From positions 1 to 23,011 of the forward strand of contig CAJVPJ010000516.1 of the NCBI GenBank assembly GCA_910592205.1: 23,011 nt of DNA, given 5' to 3'. This stretch comes from Paraglomus occultum (Eukaryota > Glomeromycota > Glomeromycetes > Paraglomerales > Paraglomeraceae). This document shows, piece after piece, positions 1-9,733 of the stretch; the stretch's first letter is position 1; each line of letters starts with the position of its first letter. The translations under genes were made by a program, and so were the position numbers. The notes under the pieces were generated by a model. It was not told the origin of the DNA. It ran no database searches and saw only the letters and a list, made by a program, of their open reading frames with translations.

Positions 1-2031
1 CTCTTAATTAATATATTTTGACTCACATTTAATTTAGTAGCTACTTAGACTATTATCATACTCGTCGTACTTCGCCCAGGCTCAGCACAACTGCTCTAGT
101 TTCCATTACAAAAAGCATTAGAATAGGTGAAATAATGTTAACATAATAAAAAAATTTTTTATTTGCACATTAATATGCTGTAGATAGTGTTTGCGTTACA
201 CTAATACATTGGATAAAGAAGCTATTAATGCAATATGATCAACCATTTTCGAAATTGTTAATGACGAAAAGGTTAACAAATGTCAATAATCAATGCTGCA
301 TTGTTACAAGAGATGTAGAAACAACAACCATCAAATTTTTGAGCGTTGCAAAAGTGAAGCAAGTCATACAATGCAAGTTTAACAAAATTTTTCTAGGCAG
401 TAACTGTAATTAAATATTGACCAATTTTTCCCGAGTTTGATTTCTAAATTTTGTAATATTTTTTGTATATGTATGTATATGTGTACGTGTGTGTGTGCGT
501 GTGTAAACATGTATAATTAACACATCACTATCTCCATATTTTTCTCATCCTCTTCTTCGTATCTAGTCACTCCTCATACGACACCACAACCCACAAAAAG
601 CGGCCTGTATCATTTTCATTTACAAATGTTATGCCATATTTTGCACAACAATAAAATTATTGTTATCAGTTTTATTTAGTGCGCGATGAAACTTTTTTGT
701 CAGTAAAGGCCCTATCTTTACTGTTTGAGTGCAATTAATGTGGTTTTTTTGTTTTAAAGCTATAAATGATAGCATAGAAGAGGAAAAAAAAATACACAAC
801 GCTTCAAGCTGAGAGTATATTTTAGCGTTCGACGTAGATAGTTTATCTTACGAGTAAATTTTACACTATGTACTACAAATAATTATCGGGATGTGAGTTA
901 TACAACTCAAACGTGTGATGCAAATTTGGACAATATCAAAAGTCAGCGTTTGACGAAAAGATTTGCATGTACCGTCATAAATTTAGCCAAAGTTTTTTAT
1001 TATATTAATTATGCAATTAAAACGTCTGTAAACAATAACAGTAGTTTTGCATTTTATTCAAGTATAAGACACATTTACAAAATCTACTGTTTAATTGTTA
1101 TGTAAGACACTATAATATCCACAAAGTATTACATCGATTGATTGCATTCAATATTAACTCTCACGTCAAACACTTCTATAACCAATGCTAGCTTTATAGT
1201 CATTGCGTCGATCATCAGCATCTATGTCTTTCTGACCACCCTTGTCGTGTGTTTGATTACAACTCTCATGTGCTTTGAGCACTAGTTGCCTACTTGCTAC
1301 CGCGACATGCTGTATTATCTAGCTTAGAAACGTAGCTACTTTCATTAAATTTAATCATCGCTTCTACCACGTATAGTAACATTTACTCTTAGCGTATCCT
1401 GATGACATTTTTTGTTTGTTTTGTAAGTAGTAACATGACGAACAGTTTATAATGTAATGACAGTGACTATGCCTTTTAAGAAGAGAGAGATTTGTGATTA
1501 TCGACATGTAAATAACTTAACCTTGAGCTGAAAAAGTTGTGTGAATGGGTGTCCATTCCAATATTTAGACACGGCTTATTATGCCCCTTTGCTATTCTCC
1601 TTAATTCTACCTGCCGAATTCCACTGAGGTTAGTATTGGACAAACATAAAAAATAATTATGGACATGCTATATACTTCACAATGGTTCTGTCTAGCTTAT
1701 TGACATGACTGGACTTCCAAGTCGAGATATGTTTGAACAGTCTTCGACGCACTGCCGCTTGTACAAAAGAACCGTTTAATTCGGACCACGTTGATTAGAA
1801 TTCTTGTTCTTGTAATAGAAAATCTTTACCTAAGCAATAGTCACCGAGCTTACTTTATACTATTCGCTAGATGACAATGAAAAACCAGTTGGTAAAAACA
1901 GAGAACAATGCTTGTCGCTGCTGCAGAACACTAAGATCGTAAATTGCTCGCGCCTTTGCAGTGTCACACAAACGATCGACACATATCAATGAATCGAAGT
2001 CAATGAAAGTTGTCATTACTTTTTTAAAACT
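1..2031. other. Gene-free AT-rich stretch upstream of the first BTB locus
   Basis: No reading frame here looks like a real protein. The open frames at 228-413 and 893-1105 are short, lack domain-like composition and have no visible splice partners. A TG-rich microsatellite lies at about 466-505. The stretch directly before the BTB exon (about 1990-2031) holds no ATG in the BTB frame. I could not recognise a promoter with confidence. Confidence 0.6.
466..505. repeat. TG-rich microsatellite
   Basis: An imperfect run of alternating TG with TATG and CG interruptions, about 40 nt long. It is a simple sequence repeat with no coding potential. It is the clearest microsatellite in the window; short ATA/TAA runs also occur near 15538, 16320 and 21528. 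Confidence 0.7.
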
Positions 2032-3960
2032 TTGCACAAATTGGATATCGTAGTTGATTTACCCTCACGTCTTTCATCAGCCTATGAGAAGCTTTACGAG
2101 AGCGGCAAATATGCAGACGTGTCAATTCATGTTGGAAAGGAATCAAATAGTAAAATATTTTTCGCTCATACACTTATATTGTGTACACAGTGCCCTTTCT
2201 TTGAGAATAGCTTAACCGGAAATACAGAGACGTCTAACGAGATTCAAAAGACTGCTATGATATTGGAAGATGTGTCACCTGATGTTTTCGAAATTTTGCT
2301 TAGGTGAATTTCATGTTGTCCCATTAACTTAAGAATAACATGGCTATGAAAATATGTTTATCAACACTAATACTATAAAATTGCTTTCTGCAGGTTTATT
2401 TATACTGGGAGAATTGTCTACGATTCATGTAAACTTGTGGATTGGATTAGTCTTCTGGATGGAACTAGTAAACTTGAATTATTTGATCTTCTCATGACAA
2501 TTGAAACCTATTTGCTTGAGAAACAAAAGGAATGGATTCAACAGAATATTCTTGCAGTTCATAAGTATGCTCTTTCTACTGCACCATTGAATAGACTCTT
2601 GGGTTATTGCAACTGACTTATGGTTTCACATCCAGATGTTGTGTTTAAGTCAAACAAGTTTGCAACTTTACCAAAGGAGACCTTGATCAACCTTCTCAAA
2701 AATGATGACCTCTGTATGGATGAAGATGGTATTTGGATGTCAGTTGTCCAATGGGCCATTAAACAAGTGTCTGAGCTAGAACTTGGAAACGATCTAGATA
2801 ATTGGTCATTCCATGACATCAACACAGTGAAAGACATTATAGCAGATTGTATACCTCACATTAGATTTTTCAATATGTCCCCTGATAAGGCACTTTTATT
2901 TGATGATCTATTACCAAGAAAATTACGTCGTGATATACTCAATTGCCAAATGAAGAAAGATTATGTCCCAAGCACTACAATTCTATTACCTAGAACAGGG
3001 CAAAGGTGTAATATTAATATTGATTTGGTTATCATCAGTGGTAAACAAGAGCAATATAATCCTGGTGATTGCTATGAAAATGGAATCAGGGTAGAAAAAG
3101 ATATTGAAAAGGCTGTTGAATTATACAAAAGGGCAGCTGAACAAGGAAATATTACTGCACAATACAATCTTGGTTATTGCTATAAACATGGAATTGGAAT
3201 AGAGACAGATGCTGCAAAAGCAGTTGAATGGTATCAAAAAGCTGCTGAACAAGGAAATGCTAATGCACAATACAATCTTGGTGTGTGTTATAGTCATGGA
3301 ACTGGAGTAGAAGAAGATAAACCAAAGGCAGTTGAATTATACAAAAGAGCAGCTGAACAAGGAAATATTACTGCACAATACAATCTTGGTCATTGCTATA
3401 AACATGGAATTGGAATAGAGACAGATGCTGCAAAAGCAGTTGAATGGTATCAAAAAGCAGCTGATCAAGGAAATGCTAATGCACAATATGATCTTGGTCT
3501 GTGTTATAGATTTGGAACTGGAGTGGAACAGGATAAACCAAAGGCAGTTGAATGGTATCAAAGAGCTGCTGAACAAGGAAATGCTAATGCACAATATGAT
3601 CTTGGTCTGTGTTATAAACATGGAATTGGAGTAGAGAAATATAAACAAAAGGCAGTTGAATGGTATCAAAAAGCTGCTGAACAAGGACATGCCAGAGCTC
3701 AATTTAATCTTGGTCGGCATTATTATTATCAGCGTACTGCTAGAGTAGAAAAAGATAAACAAAAGGCAGTTGAATGGTATCAAAAAGCTGCTGAACAGGG
3801 AGATGGCAGAGCTCAATTTAATCTTGGTCAGCATTATCAGAATACTGGAGTAGAAAAAGATGAACAAAGGCAGTCAAATGGTATCAAAAAGCTGCTGAAC
3901 AAGGATATGTCAGAACTCAATTTAATCTTGGTTAGCATTATCAGCATACTGCTGGAGTAA
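2032..3960 (+). pseudogene. BTB-BACK-Sel1 repeat protein gene, disrupted
   Basis: Exon 1 (to 2303) encodes a BTB/POZ fold (YADVSIHVG, FFAHTLILC, SPDVFEILL). An intron follows at 2304-2393, starting GTGAAT and ending CTGCAG. Exon 2 continues in frame with the end of BTB, a BACK domain (to about 2930), a linker, then Sel1 repeats from 3055. BTB-BACK proteins commonly act as cullin-3 adaptors, and Sel1 repeats are protein-binding helical units; a scaffold or adaptor role is inference. Three faults are visible. No ATG exists in the exon 1 frame between the TGA at 1990-1992 and the domain; the TTG at 2032 is only a boundary. A TGA at 2614-2616 stands where both TLDc paralogs have CGA (Arg). A base lost near 3868 shifts the Sel1 frame, which ends at 3960. 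ATG 2620 could start a 446-residue BACK-Sel1 protein if that portion is expressed. Confidence 0.8.
3055..3870 (+). repeat. Sel1-like repeat array, 108-nt period
   Basis: Seven complete Sel1 units plus part of an eighth. Units start at 3055, 3163, 3271, 3379, 3487, 3595 and 3703, each 36 residues except the seventh (38), and the eighth starts at 3817. The consensus is Y-N-L-G-x-C-Y-x-x-G-x-G-V-E-x-D-x-x-K-A-V-E-W, then Y-Q-K-A-A-E-Q-G-N-A-N-A-Q. Units 1-2 and 3-4 form a higher-order pair: most of the 216-nt double unit is nearly identical at DNA level, which indicates a recent internal duplication. Units 5-8 differ more, and the last ones use FNLG in place of YNLG. Confidence 0.9.
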
Positions 3961-4440
3961 AAAAGGATGCTGATGCACAAAATAGTCTTGGTGTTAGGTG
4001 AGGGAACTGATGTAAGAAAAGTTAACAAAAAGGCAGTTGATTGGTATAAAAAAGCAGCTATGCCAGAGTCAAAATTTTTTTGGCATATGGTTTTATTATT
4101 ACTATGGTGTTGAATAGAAAAAGATGGGCAAAAAACTGTTAAAGGGCAGCTGAACTGTGAAGGATTTCGCTCATAAGAATGGAATTAGAATAGAAAAGGA
4201 TACAAAAGGCAATAATTTCAGAATGTAAATGTAGTAATAGTAAAACACACATTGTCAATATAAGTCAAATATTATAAATTTTTTATTATTATTATTTCTT
4301 ATAACAAAGATTTTGACACTAATACTAACTTGTATCCATCACAGGAATTAAAAAGAGAATTTTTATGCACAATATATTTAAGGTATTATTAATTGAAAAG
4401 ACACTCAAGTTATATTAAAGAGCAGCTGAATAAAGATATA
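3961..4440 (+). pseudogene. Decayed Sel1 repeat remnants
   Basis: Downstream of the stop, Sel1-like DNA continues in shifting frames: GCAGTTGATTGGTATAAAAA (4032-4051) matches the AVEWYQK part of a unit, and GGGCAGCTGAACTGTGAAGG (4144-4163) and AGAGCAGCTGAATAAAGATA (4419-4438) match the RAAEQG part. A TAG at 3932-3934 stands where unit 8 has CAG. Frames change repeatedly and stops are frequent, so the ancestral array was at least two or three units longer and is now eroding. Confidence 0.7.
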
Positions 4441-5124
4441 CTTTTGTAAAATGTATTAGTAGTGAAGAAAAAAAATAAGAGAGAAGATTGAATGATTAAA
4501 TATAAAGTGGTTATCAAAGAATCATATTACAATTGTATGTTCATAGTGTGAGCTTGACCTATTTACAGTATTTATCACACTTTTTTATACTTTATTATTA
4601 TAGTCGACTCTTTCTAATTATAATATCAACGGGCTGAATATCATAGTAATAGAGGATGATAGGGTTTATCTGTAATATTGTATACTATACTCATGCCTCG
4701 ATTTTATTAAAACCTTCTGCTTACTTTATTTTTCAATATTAATATTATCATTAAACTAAACCAATTTGTTCACTTCTTCTGAATTGTGGGGCGAAAATAT
4801 TTGTTAACTTTTTTTGTTATCTCGCCTCGTATATATCCGATTGAATATGACGTAACATAGATTAGTAATTTTTTCTACTATTTGGTATATATTCGATAAA
4901 CTTTTAAATTATCGCCCCACTTGGCCGACCAATGCGGATGGCTCCTTGCGTTCTTTACTTGGTATGTCTTGCTCTACCAATGCGGTGTAAATATTTCACT
5001 ACTCTTCATTAACATCCATCTTTAAAACATAATAATAAACAAGAATGGTTATTTGTTCATAGCTCTATCTGCCAAACTACCCTCTTTGAAGTACAATTAT
5101 ACATTTTAAAAATTACATTAACAC
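4441..5124. other. Non-coding stretch with a small inverted-repeat element
   Basis: No credible reading frame. It contains the inverted-repeat element at 4786-4920 and, just after it, two copies of ACCAATGCGG (4929-4938 and 4977-4986). Otherwise AT-rich and featureless. Confidence 0.5.
4786..4920. mobile_element. Candidate MITE with GTGGGGCGA termini
   Basis: The left end begins GTGGGGCGAAAATAT and the right end finishes AATTATCGCCCCAC, whose reverse complement is GTGGGGCGATAATT. That gives about 9 perfect terminal inverted bases plus partial matches, in a 135-bp AT-rich unit with no coding capacity. A G-rich octamer repeated in opposite orientation stands out in this AT-rich DNA. No clear target-site duplication is visible, so this may be a fortuitous or hairpin-forming inverted repeat. 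Confidence 0.35.
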
Positions 5125-5139
5125 TTGGCTCAAGACTTG

Positions 5140-5824
5140 TGTATTCTATCTAATATTAGCATAATAAATTAAACAGAAAATTAATATAACATCTCTGTAT
5201 TATATTTTATCATTATTGTAAATGTTTTTTGTAACAAAAAAAAAACTTTATTTGTATCAGGTAAACTCGTCATTATAACAGTTCCAAATTTCTAGAATTG
5301 CATGATCTGGTCCGATTTTTATTTTTATTTTTGTAAAACTGCGAAAACTGGCAAAAACAAGCATTTATACTTTGAAAAAACTTGTGCTTGAAAGCGATTA
5401 CTAAGTTTTGGTAAAAAAATTAACTTAGTCTATAATTGTTTCTTTGCTTAGCGCACCTGACCGAAATAAAGGTGGAAACGAGCAATTACGGACCAGATCG
5501 ATCACAGAACGATGACGAGCAATTATGGGCTACTACATAGACAAATATACATATTATTTCGCGGTTTAATAGGTTATCAGACAGTCTGTTAATCAGCAGG
5601 GTACCGAAAAGATAAATGTTATATTACATACTTGAATTAAAATAAGAGAGGTTAAACGTCTCTCAGCGTAAAGTATTGAGACATTACTGATTCTATATAG
5701 AACTAGCCCTTTGTTGTCAGCATTTGTCGTTTTGAGCGTCTGCATTGCATCGCTTCCGCAATTCAAATATACCGATGCGATGACGCTTGTAATAAAGTCT
5801 TCTTTGAAAACTAACCGTAAGAAA
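5140..5824 (+). repeat. Partial third copy of the duplicated BTB upstream flank
   Basis: Positions about 5157-5300 align by eye with about 18536-18680 (ATAATAAATTA..., the ATGTTTT...TTTATTTGT run, and ATAACAG), and partly with about 11326-11450. Just before the BTB start, 5781-5827 (GACGCTTGTAATAAAGTCTT, ending in GTAAGAAAATG) matches 19149-19206. The middle (about 5300-5690) has no match that I can see. This ties the lone BTB exon to the same duplication family as the two TLDc loci. Confidence 0.55.
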
Positions 5825-6076
5825 ATGAATTGTATTATTGACTTATCCTCGAATCTTACATCTGATTACGAGAAACTGTATGAAAGTGGCAGATATACAG
5901 ATATTTCAATCCATGTTGGAAAGAGCCATTTTTTTCGCTCATACGGTGGTATTATGTACAAGAAGCAAATCCATCGAAAATAGCTTGACCGAGAATAAAG
6001 AGACGCGCGATGTGATTCAAAATACTGCCATAACCTTTGAAGATGTGTCTCCTGACGTTTTCGAAATATTGCTTAG
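5825..6076 (+). pseudogene. Lone BTB exon, frameshifted and truncated
   Basis: From ATG 5825 the product begins MNCIIDLSSNLTSDYEKLYE, close to the paralogs starting at 11840 and 19204. After SIHVGK the frame breaks. Compared with those paralogs, 11 nt are missing around 5922-5935 (the segment for roughly EPNSK), and the rest of the BTB domain continues in another frame (TVVLCTRSK to SPDVFEILL). The exon ends at a conserved splice donor (AG|GTAAAT, exon end 6076). No acceptor, BACK, TLDc or Sel1 sequence follows; the DNA changes character within about 40 bases. It cannot make a complete BTB protein. Confidence 0.85.
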
Positions 6077-6113
6077 GTAAATTTTATAGAAGTGTCGTGG
6101 TGGTGCCAATTAT

Positions 6114-6191
6114 GTTATACCCAATTAGTCTAAGTTATACCCAATCCGTTAGGTCATATTCACTTGATCACGTGATTTAAGGTTATTCCCA
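6114..6191. repeat. Short GTTATACCCA direct repeats
   Basis: GTTATACCCAA occurs at 6114-6124 and again at 6134-6144, and the looser GTTATTCCCAC at 6182-6192. The longer word CTAAGTTATACCCA at 6130-6143 recurs exactly at 10600-10613. Between them lies a palindrome, ATCACGTGAT (about 6169-6178). The repeats start where homology to the BTB family ends, so they may mark an insertion boundary. Confidence 0.45.
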
Positions 6192-6422
6192 CTCATAGTG
6201 ACGACGAGTTTGCATATATGAACCGCCATTCGGCAATTGTATTAATTTCCTAGCTTTAAGATATTTTTTACTCTGACTTGGCAACAGACTATTTTCTCTA
6301 AAACATATAGATCCGTTTTTTCCACTCGCTGGGAGTTTCATTTGTTCGAACTTGCGGCATCTGACAATATTCGGTCTGTTCAATCTCAGTGCATTTAGAG
6401 TCGCGTAGATCTTGAATAGAAA
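6183..6422 (-). pseudogene. Coding remnant, unknown (possibly transposon-derived C-terminus)
   Basis: A minus-strand frame of 79 codons between stops, with protein-like composition, ending in ARRHYEWE-like residues (TRRHYEWE) before TAA. It includes NRPNIVRCRKFEQMKLP and KYLKARKLIQLPNGG. There is no ATG at its upper end: 6383 is TTG, and the frame stays open up to a TGA just above 6422, so it reads as an exon or a fragment. It lies on the same strand as, and about 340 bases downstream of, the cysteine-rich fragment at 6764-7030. The two could be the ends of one internally deleted element, but I cannot prove this. Confidence 0.4.
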
Positions 6423-6763
6423 TCATTTTATTATTATATGACCAGTTATGTGCTATAAAAATATGGTTATAGGTGTTATATTAATTGTAGTGTTTTAGAC
6501 GTACCAATTATACACATTATAAATATGGGATTCAATTTTAATCAAATCGGCTCATCCATTGTTACGTATTTTTTTGTGTAAACATTAAAGTTCGTATTCT
6601 CTTTTCTAAGCTCAGCGATCCCGACGTCAATTAAAATAAAACATTTTATTAAATTTATACCGTAACCTATTATTATATCATAGAATTCTAAATTTGTACT
6701 AAATGTATTGCAGCCTCAATAATAAACCATTTGCTTATTAGTACGCGTTTTTTTTTTAAGACG

Positions 6764-7030
6764 TCAGCTGGCAGTTATTTCTCCACCATTCATTGCTTTC
6801 AGTTGGGCCATTAAAAATATGTCTTGTTCGGATCTAGAAAGAGCTTGAAACGCCTTACGCAACTCGGCAAATTTTTCTCTCGAAATCTTTTTTGAGCAAC
6901 CGCAATTGCAACCTACCTCCAAGAAGCGCATAGCCTTTTCATATTCAGTTGAACCGTTATAATTATAATTTCCATATACGGGTATTTTTATATATAATTT
7001 TATAACTTGCAATCCGTGTGTAATTGACAT
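6764..7030 (-). pseudogene. N-terminal fragment of a repeated, probably transposon-encoded protein
   Basis: An 88-residue frame from ATG 7030 to TGA. It has a small cysteine cluster (VGCNCGCSKKISREKF) followed by an amphipathic helical stretch (FAELRKAFQALS, EQDIFLMAQLK). As I recall, a large repeated family in Rhizophagus genomes starts with the same pattern (C-x-C-x-C-x-K-x-I, then a ~40-residue helical segment) and continues into an integrase-like region; this is memory, not a search. Here the frame stops right after MNGGE and no catalytic region follows downstream, only T-rich sequence. Most likely a truncated copy. Confidence 0.45.
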
Positions 7031-7473
7031 CCATCATTTTCGAATCAAACGCAGATTCATTACTAATTCGGTCAGCTCATGACATTTGATATTGAAAATG
7101 AAATTGAGAAATGTAAAGAGGAAATAAAAATCTCCATTATTGATGATAAAAAGAATACCAATACATATAATACTTTGTTAATCAGATGGATGATACGAAA
7201 ATAGATATAGACGTGATGCATACAATTTTATTTTTTTTTGTCTTCTGTTTCTTTTAACAATGAATGAAGTGCATGGATGGTGCATAATCATGAAATAAGA
7301 GGAAAAATAAATAAAGACAGATTAAGATGGTTAGATGGGTGGCAAAGCAGACTGAAAAGACGGTGTGAGCGACGCATTAAAAGCAACGAAAGTTATACAT
7401 GCTAATATTCAACCTTCTCTAAATCATGACTTCTGCTATATCTTTGAATATTCAGAAAAAGAATAAGGAGCCA
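7031..7473. other. No gene seen
   Basis: Between the cysteine-rich fragment and the 3' end of the CRN-type gene I see no coding potential on either strand. A T-run lies near 7230-7240. It probably includes the 3' untranslated region of the CRN-type gene. Confidence 0.5.
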
Positions 7474-9351
7474 CTAAGCAAATACTGCCCGCCATTCGCT
7501 GCCTTTGATATCTATAGTCGTTTCAGCGTTATTACGATATAGCAATTTTGCTGATCCAGCCCCAGTATTGTAAACTACATGTACAGGCGTCACACGGTCG
7601 TATACCTTCCCAAAGTAGCCGGTCAAGTGGGTATTATCGCGGAGATTGACCATATACATATCGCAGTCATGGAGTCTACTGTAATAATTGGAATGCTCAC
7701 AATGTTCGTCGAACTCAGCTCGGCTTGCGGCAACAACAAGTTCAAAACCATAAGCGGGTTGGTCGCCATTACGAAGAAAAAGATCAAGGCGCTGGCGCTG
7801 CTGACCGTTTTCATCACGCTCCTTTACCTCAGGAAGAACACGATAGAGTAATTCTGGATAAGCACGGGAAAGCACTTTCTTAAAGATGCTGCTGAATTCG
7901 GCCTGAAATGCGTATTCGGACGGCCAGTGCTTGGCAGTTTGGGTCTCTCTGGTATCAATATGTTGAAAACTCAGTAGCTGTGTAAAACGGAGTGGTTAGT
8001 CAATTGAACGTGCGCGTTTTGCTCCCATAACCAATATCATCACGGATACTCACTTCGACCGTACGTTCCAACAGCCATTGGGGATCAAGATGATTCCTAT
8101 CTGGTACAGGTATGGATAGGTTAACCTCAGGTGCTTGTATCATTCCAAGCATAATAGAACGAATAATGGGCGCGCTGCACTCAATTCTCACTTCATTGAT
8201 AGCTGCTAGACGGTCTTCTATTACTACCAATCCTTCTGCAAGGAGGAACTTTACATCATTGTCCTTCATTAATGCGTAAAATGAGAAAGGTGTGTTAATA
8301 AAAATAAAGCCCGATATGCATGTCAACAGCTGAACTTACCAAGCGAACCATGTGAGTCCTTCGCTGAAGAATTGTTCCCATAATTGCCTGCTGGTTCGGA
8401 TTAAGCTCCTTAAGACATGAGGAGATGGAAGCGTATGTTGCTTGCCTTGCTATAAATGAAGCCATATTGATGGCATGCCGGTCCCAATCTTCGAGCGACA
8501 CTCGACATCTATTGCGCGAAACTACATGCTCAATATAGTGGCCGATGCAGCCGGTAAGGCCCTTATGCCCTAAGGTCAGCTGATGAATAGAGTCAGCTAT
8601 GCCTGCAGTATCGAGTATGATTTTTGTTTCTGCCGAGTACTGAGTGAGTAGGTTCTCGATCTCCGGTCGGGTGAAACGATCTGGTTCGAAACTTGCCTCG
8701 GCTGTGAATGGCGAAATGATCGATTTTTTGTTGGGTAGTGGGCGAGCGATCAGAATATCCCTGACAGTTTCTGTGCCCACGAGTGCGATGGCATACACTG
8801 AATATGTTGAACGATTTTGCTTGATATTCCGCAGCGCTCCGATAAACTCGTTGATGATGTTGATGTAATCGGTGTCGTTCAAACGATTGATTTGGAATAA
8901 ATTTGAAGCTTCATCGATAATCAGAATAGAAGGGTCAGGATATAACTTTTTGTTAAATAACTTTTGAAAGCCGCTTGACGTTGATGTATTAGCATCGGGA
9001 AACCGCTCAGGATCCACAGAATTAAACCGTTGGATCATGGATATCCAGAAGCCATTAGCTCCATTCTCAAGATCAATACCGTCAAGAGACACTTGGAAAA
9101 TTTTGACGTTTCCGGGTAAATTGGGTTGCTTACAGAGCCATTCCTCAACTTCAAAAGCAATGGTCGTTTTTCCACTCTGACGGTGCCCATACAGTAGGCA
9201 GAAGTTCCCATTGAAAAGAGCCGTTCCCAGACCATTAAGTGAACGAGTAGGCTTAATATAAAAGTTGGCTGCTGGATTTACTGCATTGGCGACTGCAAAG
9301 TGGCGGCGCTCTATATAAAAGTCACCAAGTTAGGGACCATTAACATCAAAT
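7474..9351 (-). pseudogene. Crinkler (CRN)-type P-loop ATPase with PD-(D/E)XK nuclease-like C-terminus, 5' end disrupted
   Basis: Three exons join without frame loss: 9329-8340, 8263-8054 and 7977-7474, about 567 residues. Intron 8264-8339 begins GTAAGT; intron 7978-8053 begins GTGAGT and ends ACACAG, with a CTAAC branch-point-like site. Exon A has a Walker A motif, GHRQSGKT (9188-9165), and Walker B, ILIIDEA (about 8927-8907), then a winged-helix-like stretch. Exon C has a restriction-nuclease-like core: Glu in FQAEFSS, Asp in RLDLFL, Glu in YGFELVV. ATPase plus nuclease is the arrangement I know from CRN/RHS effector-like proteins of fungi and oomycetes, which usually have a separate N-terminal ubiquitin-like region. 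That region is not found here. Upstream of exon A a TAA (9330-9332) interrupts a frame that still looks coding (RFDVNGP, then stop, then LGDFYIERR). Notably GC-richer than its surroundings. Host or partner activity is not deducible. Confidence 0.75.
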
Positions 9352-9407
9352 CTGCAAAATTTCTTTTACATTACCCTTGTCCAAAATCATAATAGTTAAT
9401 AACTTAC

Positions 9408-9733
9408 TCATCAGAACAGGAATGTCTTCCCCTTTCCTCTTCAAGTCTGGTGGCGGTAAGGTAGTGTTAATGGCATACGGATATCAACGCCGGCCGTCAT
9501 GTTAGTATTACAAGGTTACTTGTCTACCCTCCCCACATTATGTACACAAACCAGTAACAGTATTCAAACTCTTCTCCCTGTTTGCTCCTCTATCCTCCAA
9601 ATGTGTGTTGCTTACCTTGCTTACCAAGTGTTCTGCAGTATTCCTGGTATTTATTGTTTGCTTCCTCGTAGGTTGCATAGTCTTTACCATGTTTATACAT
9701 GAACTCGTCTTTAGTCATAACTCTTGCGTCCAT
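9408..9733 (-). CDS. Possible upstream exons of the CRN-type gene or a small separate gene
   Basis: From ATG 9733 a 36-codon exon (9733-9625) starts MDARVMTKDEFMYKHGKDYA and stops being open soon after a GTAAGC donor at 9624. A TACTAAC branch-point-like site (near 9505-9511) and CCACCAG acceptor (9447) lead to a 39-nt exon (9446-9408, LKRKGEDIPVLM), then GTAAGT (9407) and TTTTGCAG (ending 9352). Such clean splice signals suggest a real transcript. However, the phase reached at 9351 is one base off the CRN frame, and the TAA at 9330-9332 also blocks it. Basic, proline-poor hinge-like residues before the ATPase would suit a CRN linker. Not recognised otherwise. Confidence 0.3.

Noticed and set aside
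3337-3867. 176-codon minus-strand open frame opposite the Sel1 array
   Set aside because: It is the antisense shadow of the 108-nt repeat; its own repeats simply mirror the Sel1 units and no domain is seen.
3055-3870. CRISPR-like periodic array
   Set aside because: The 108-nt period codes for Sel1 repeats throughout, with no unique spacers.
7579-7851. 90-codon plus-strand frame
   Set aside because: Antisense shadow of the nuclease-like exon of the CRN-type gene.
7474-9351. Bacterial origin of the GC-richer ATPase-nuclease gene
   Set aside because: It has spliceosomal introns and the CRN-type layout known in fungi and oomycetes; higher GC alone does not show transfer.
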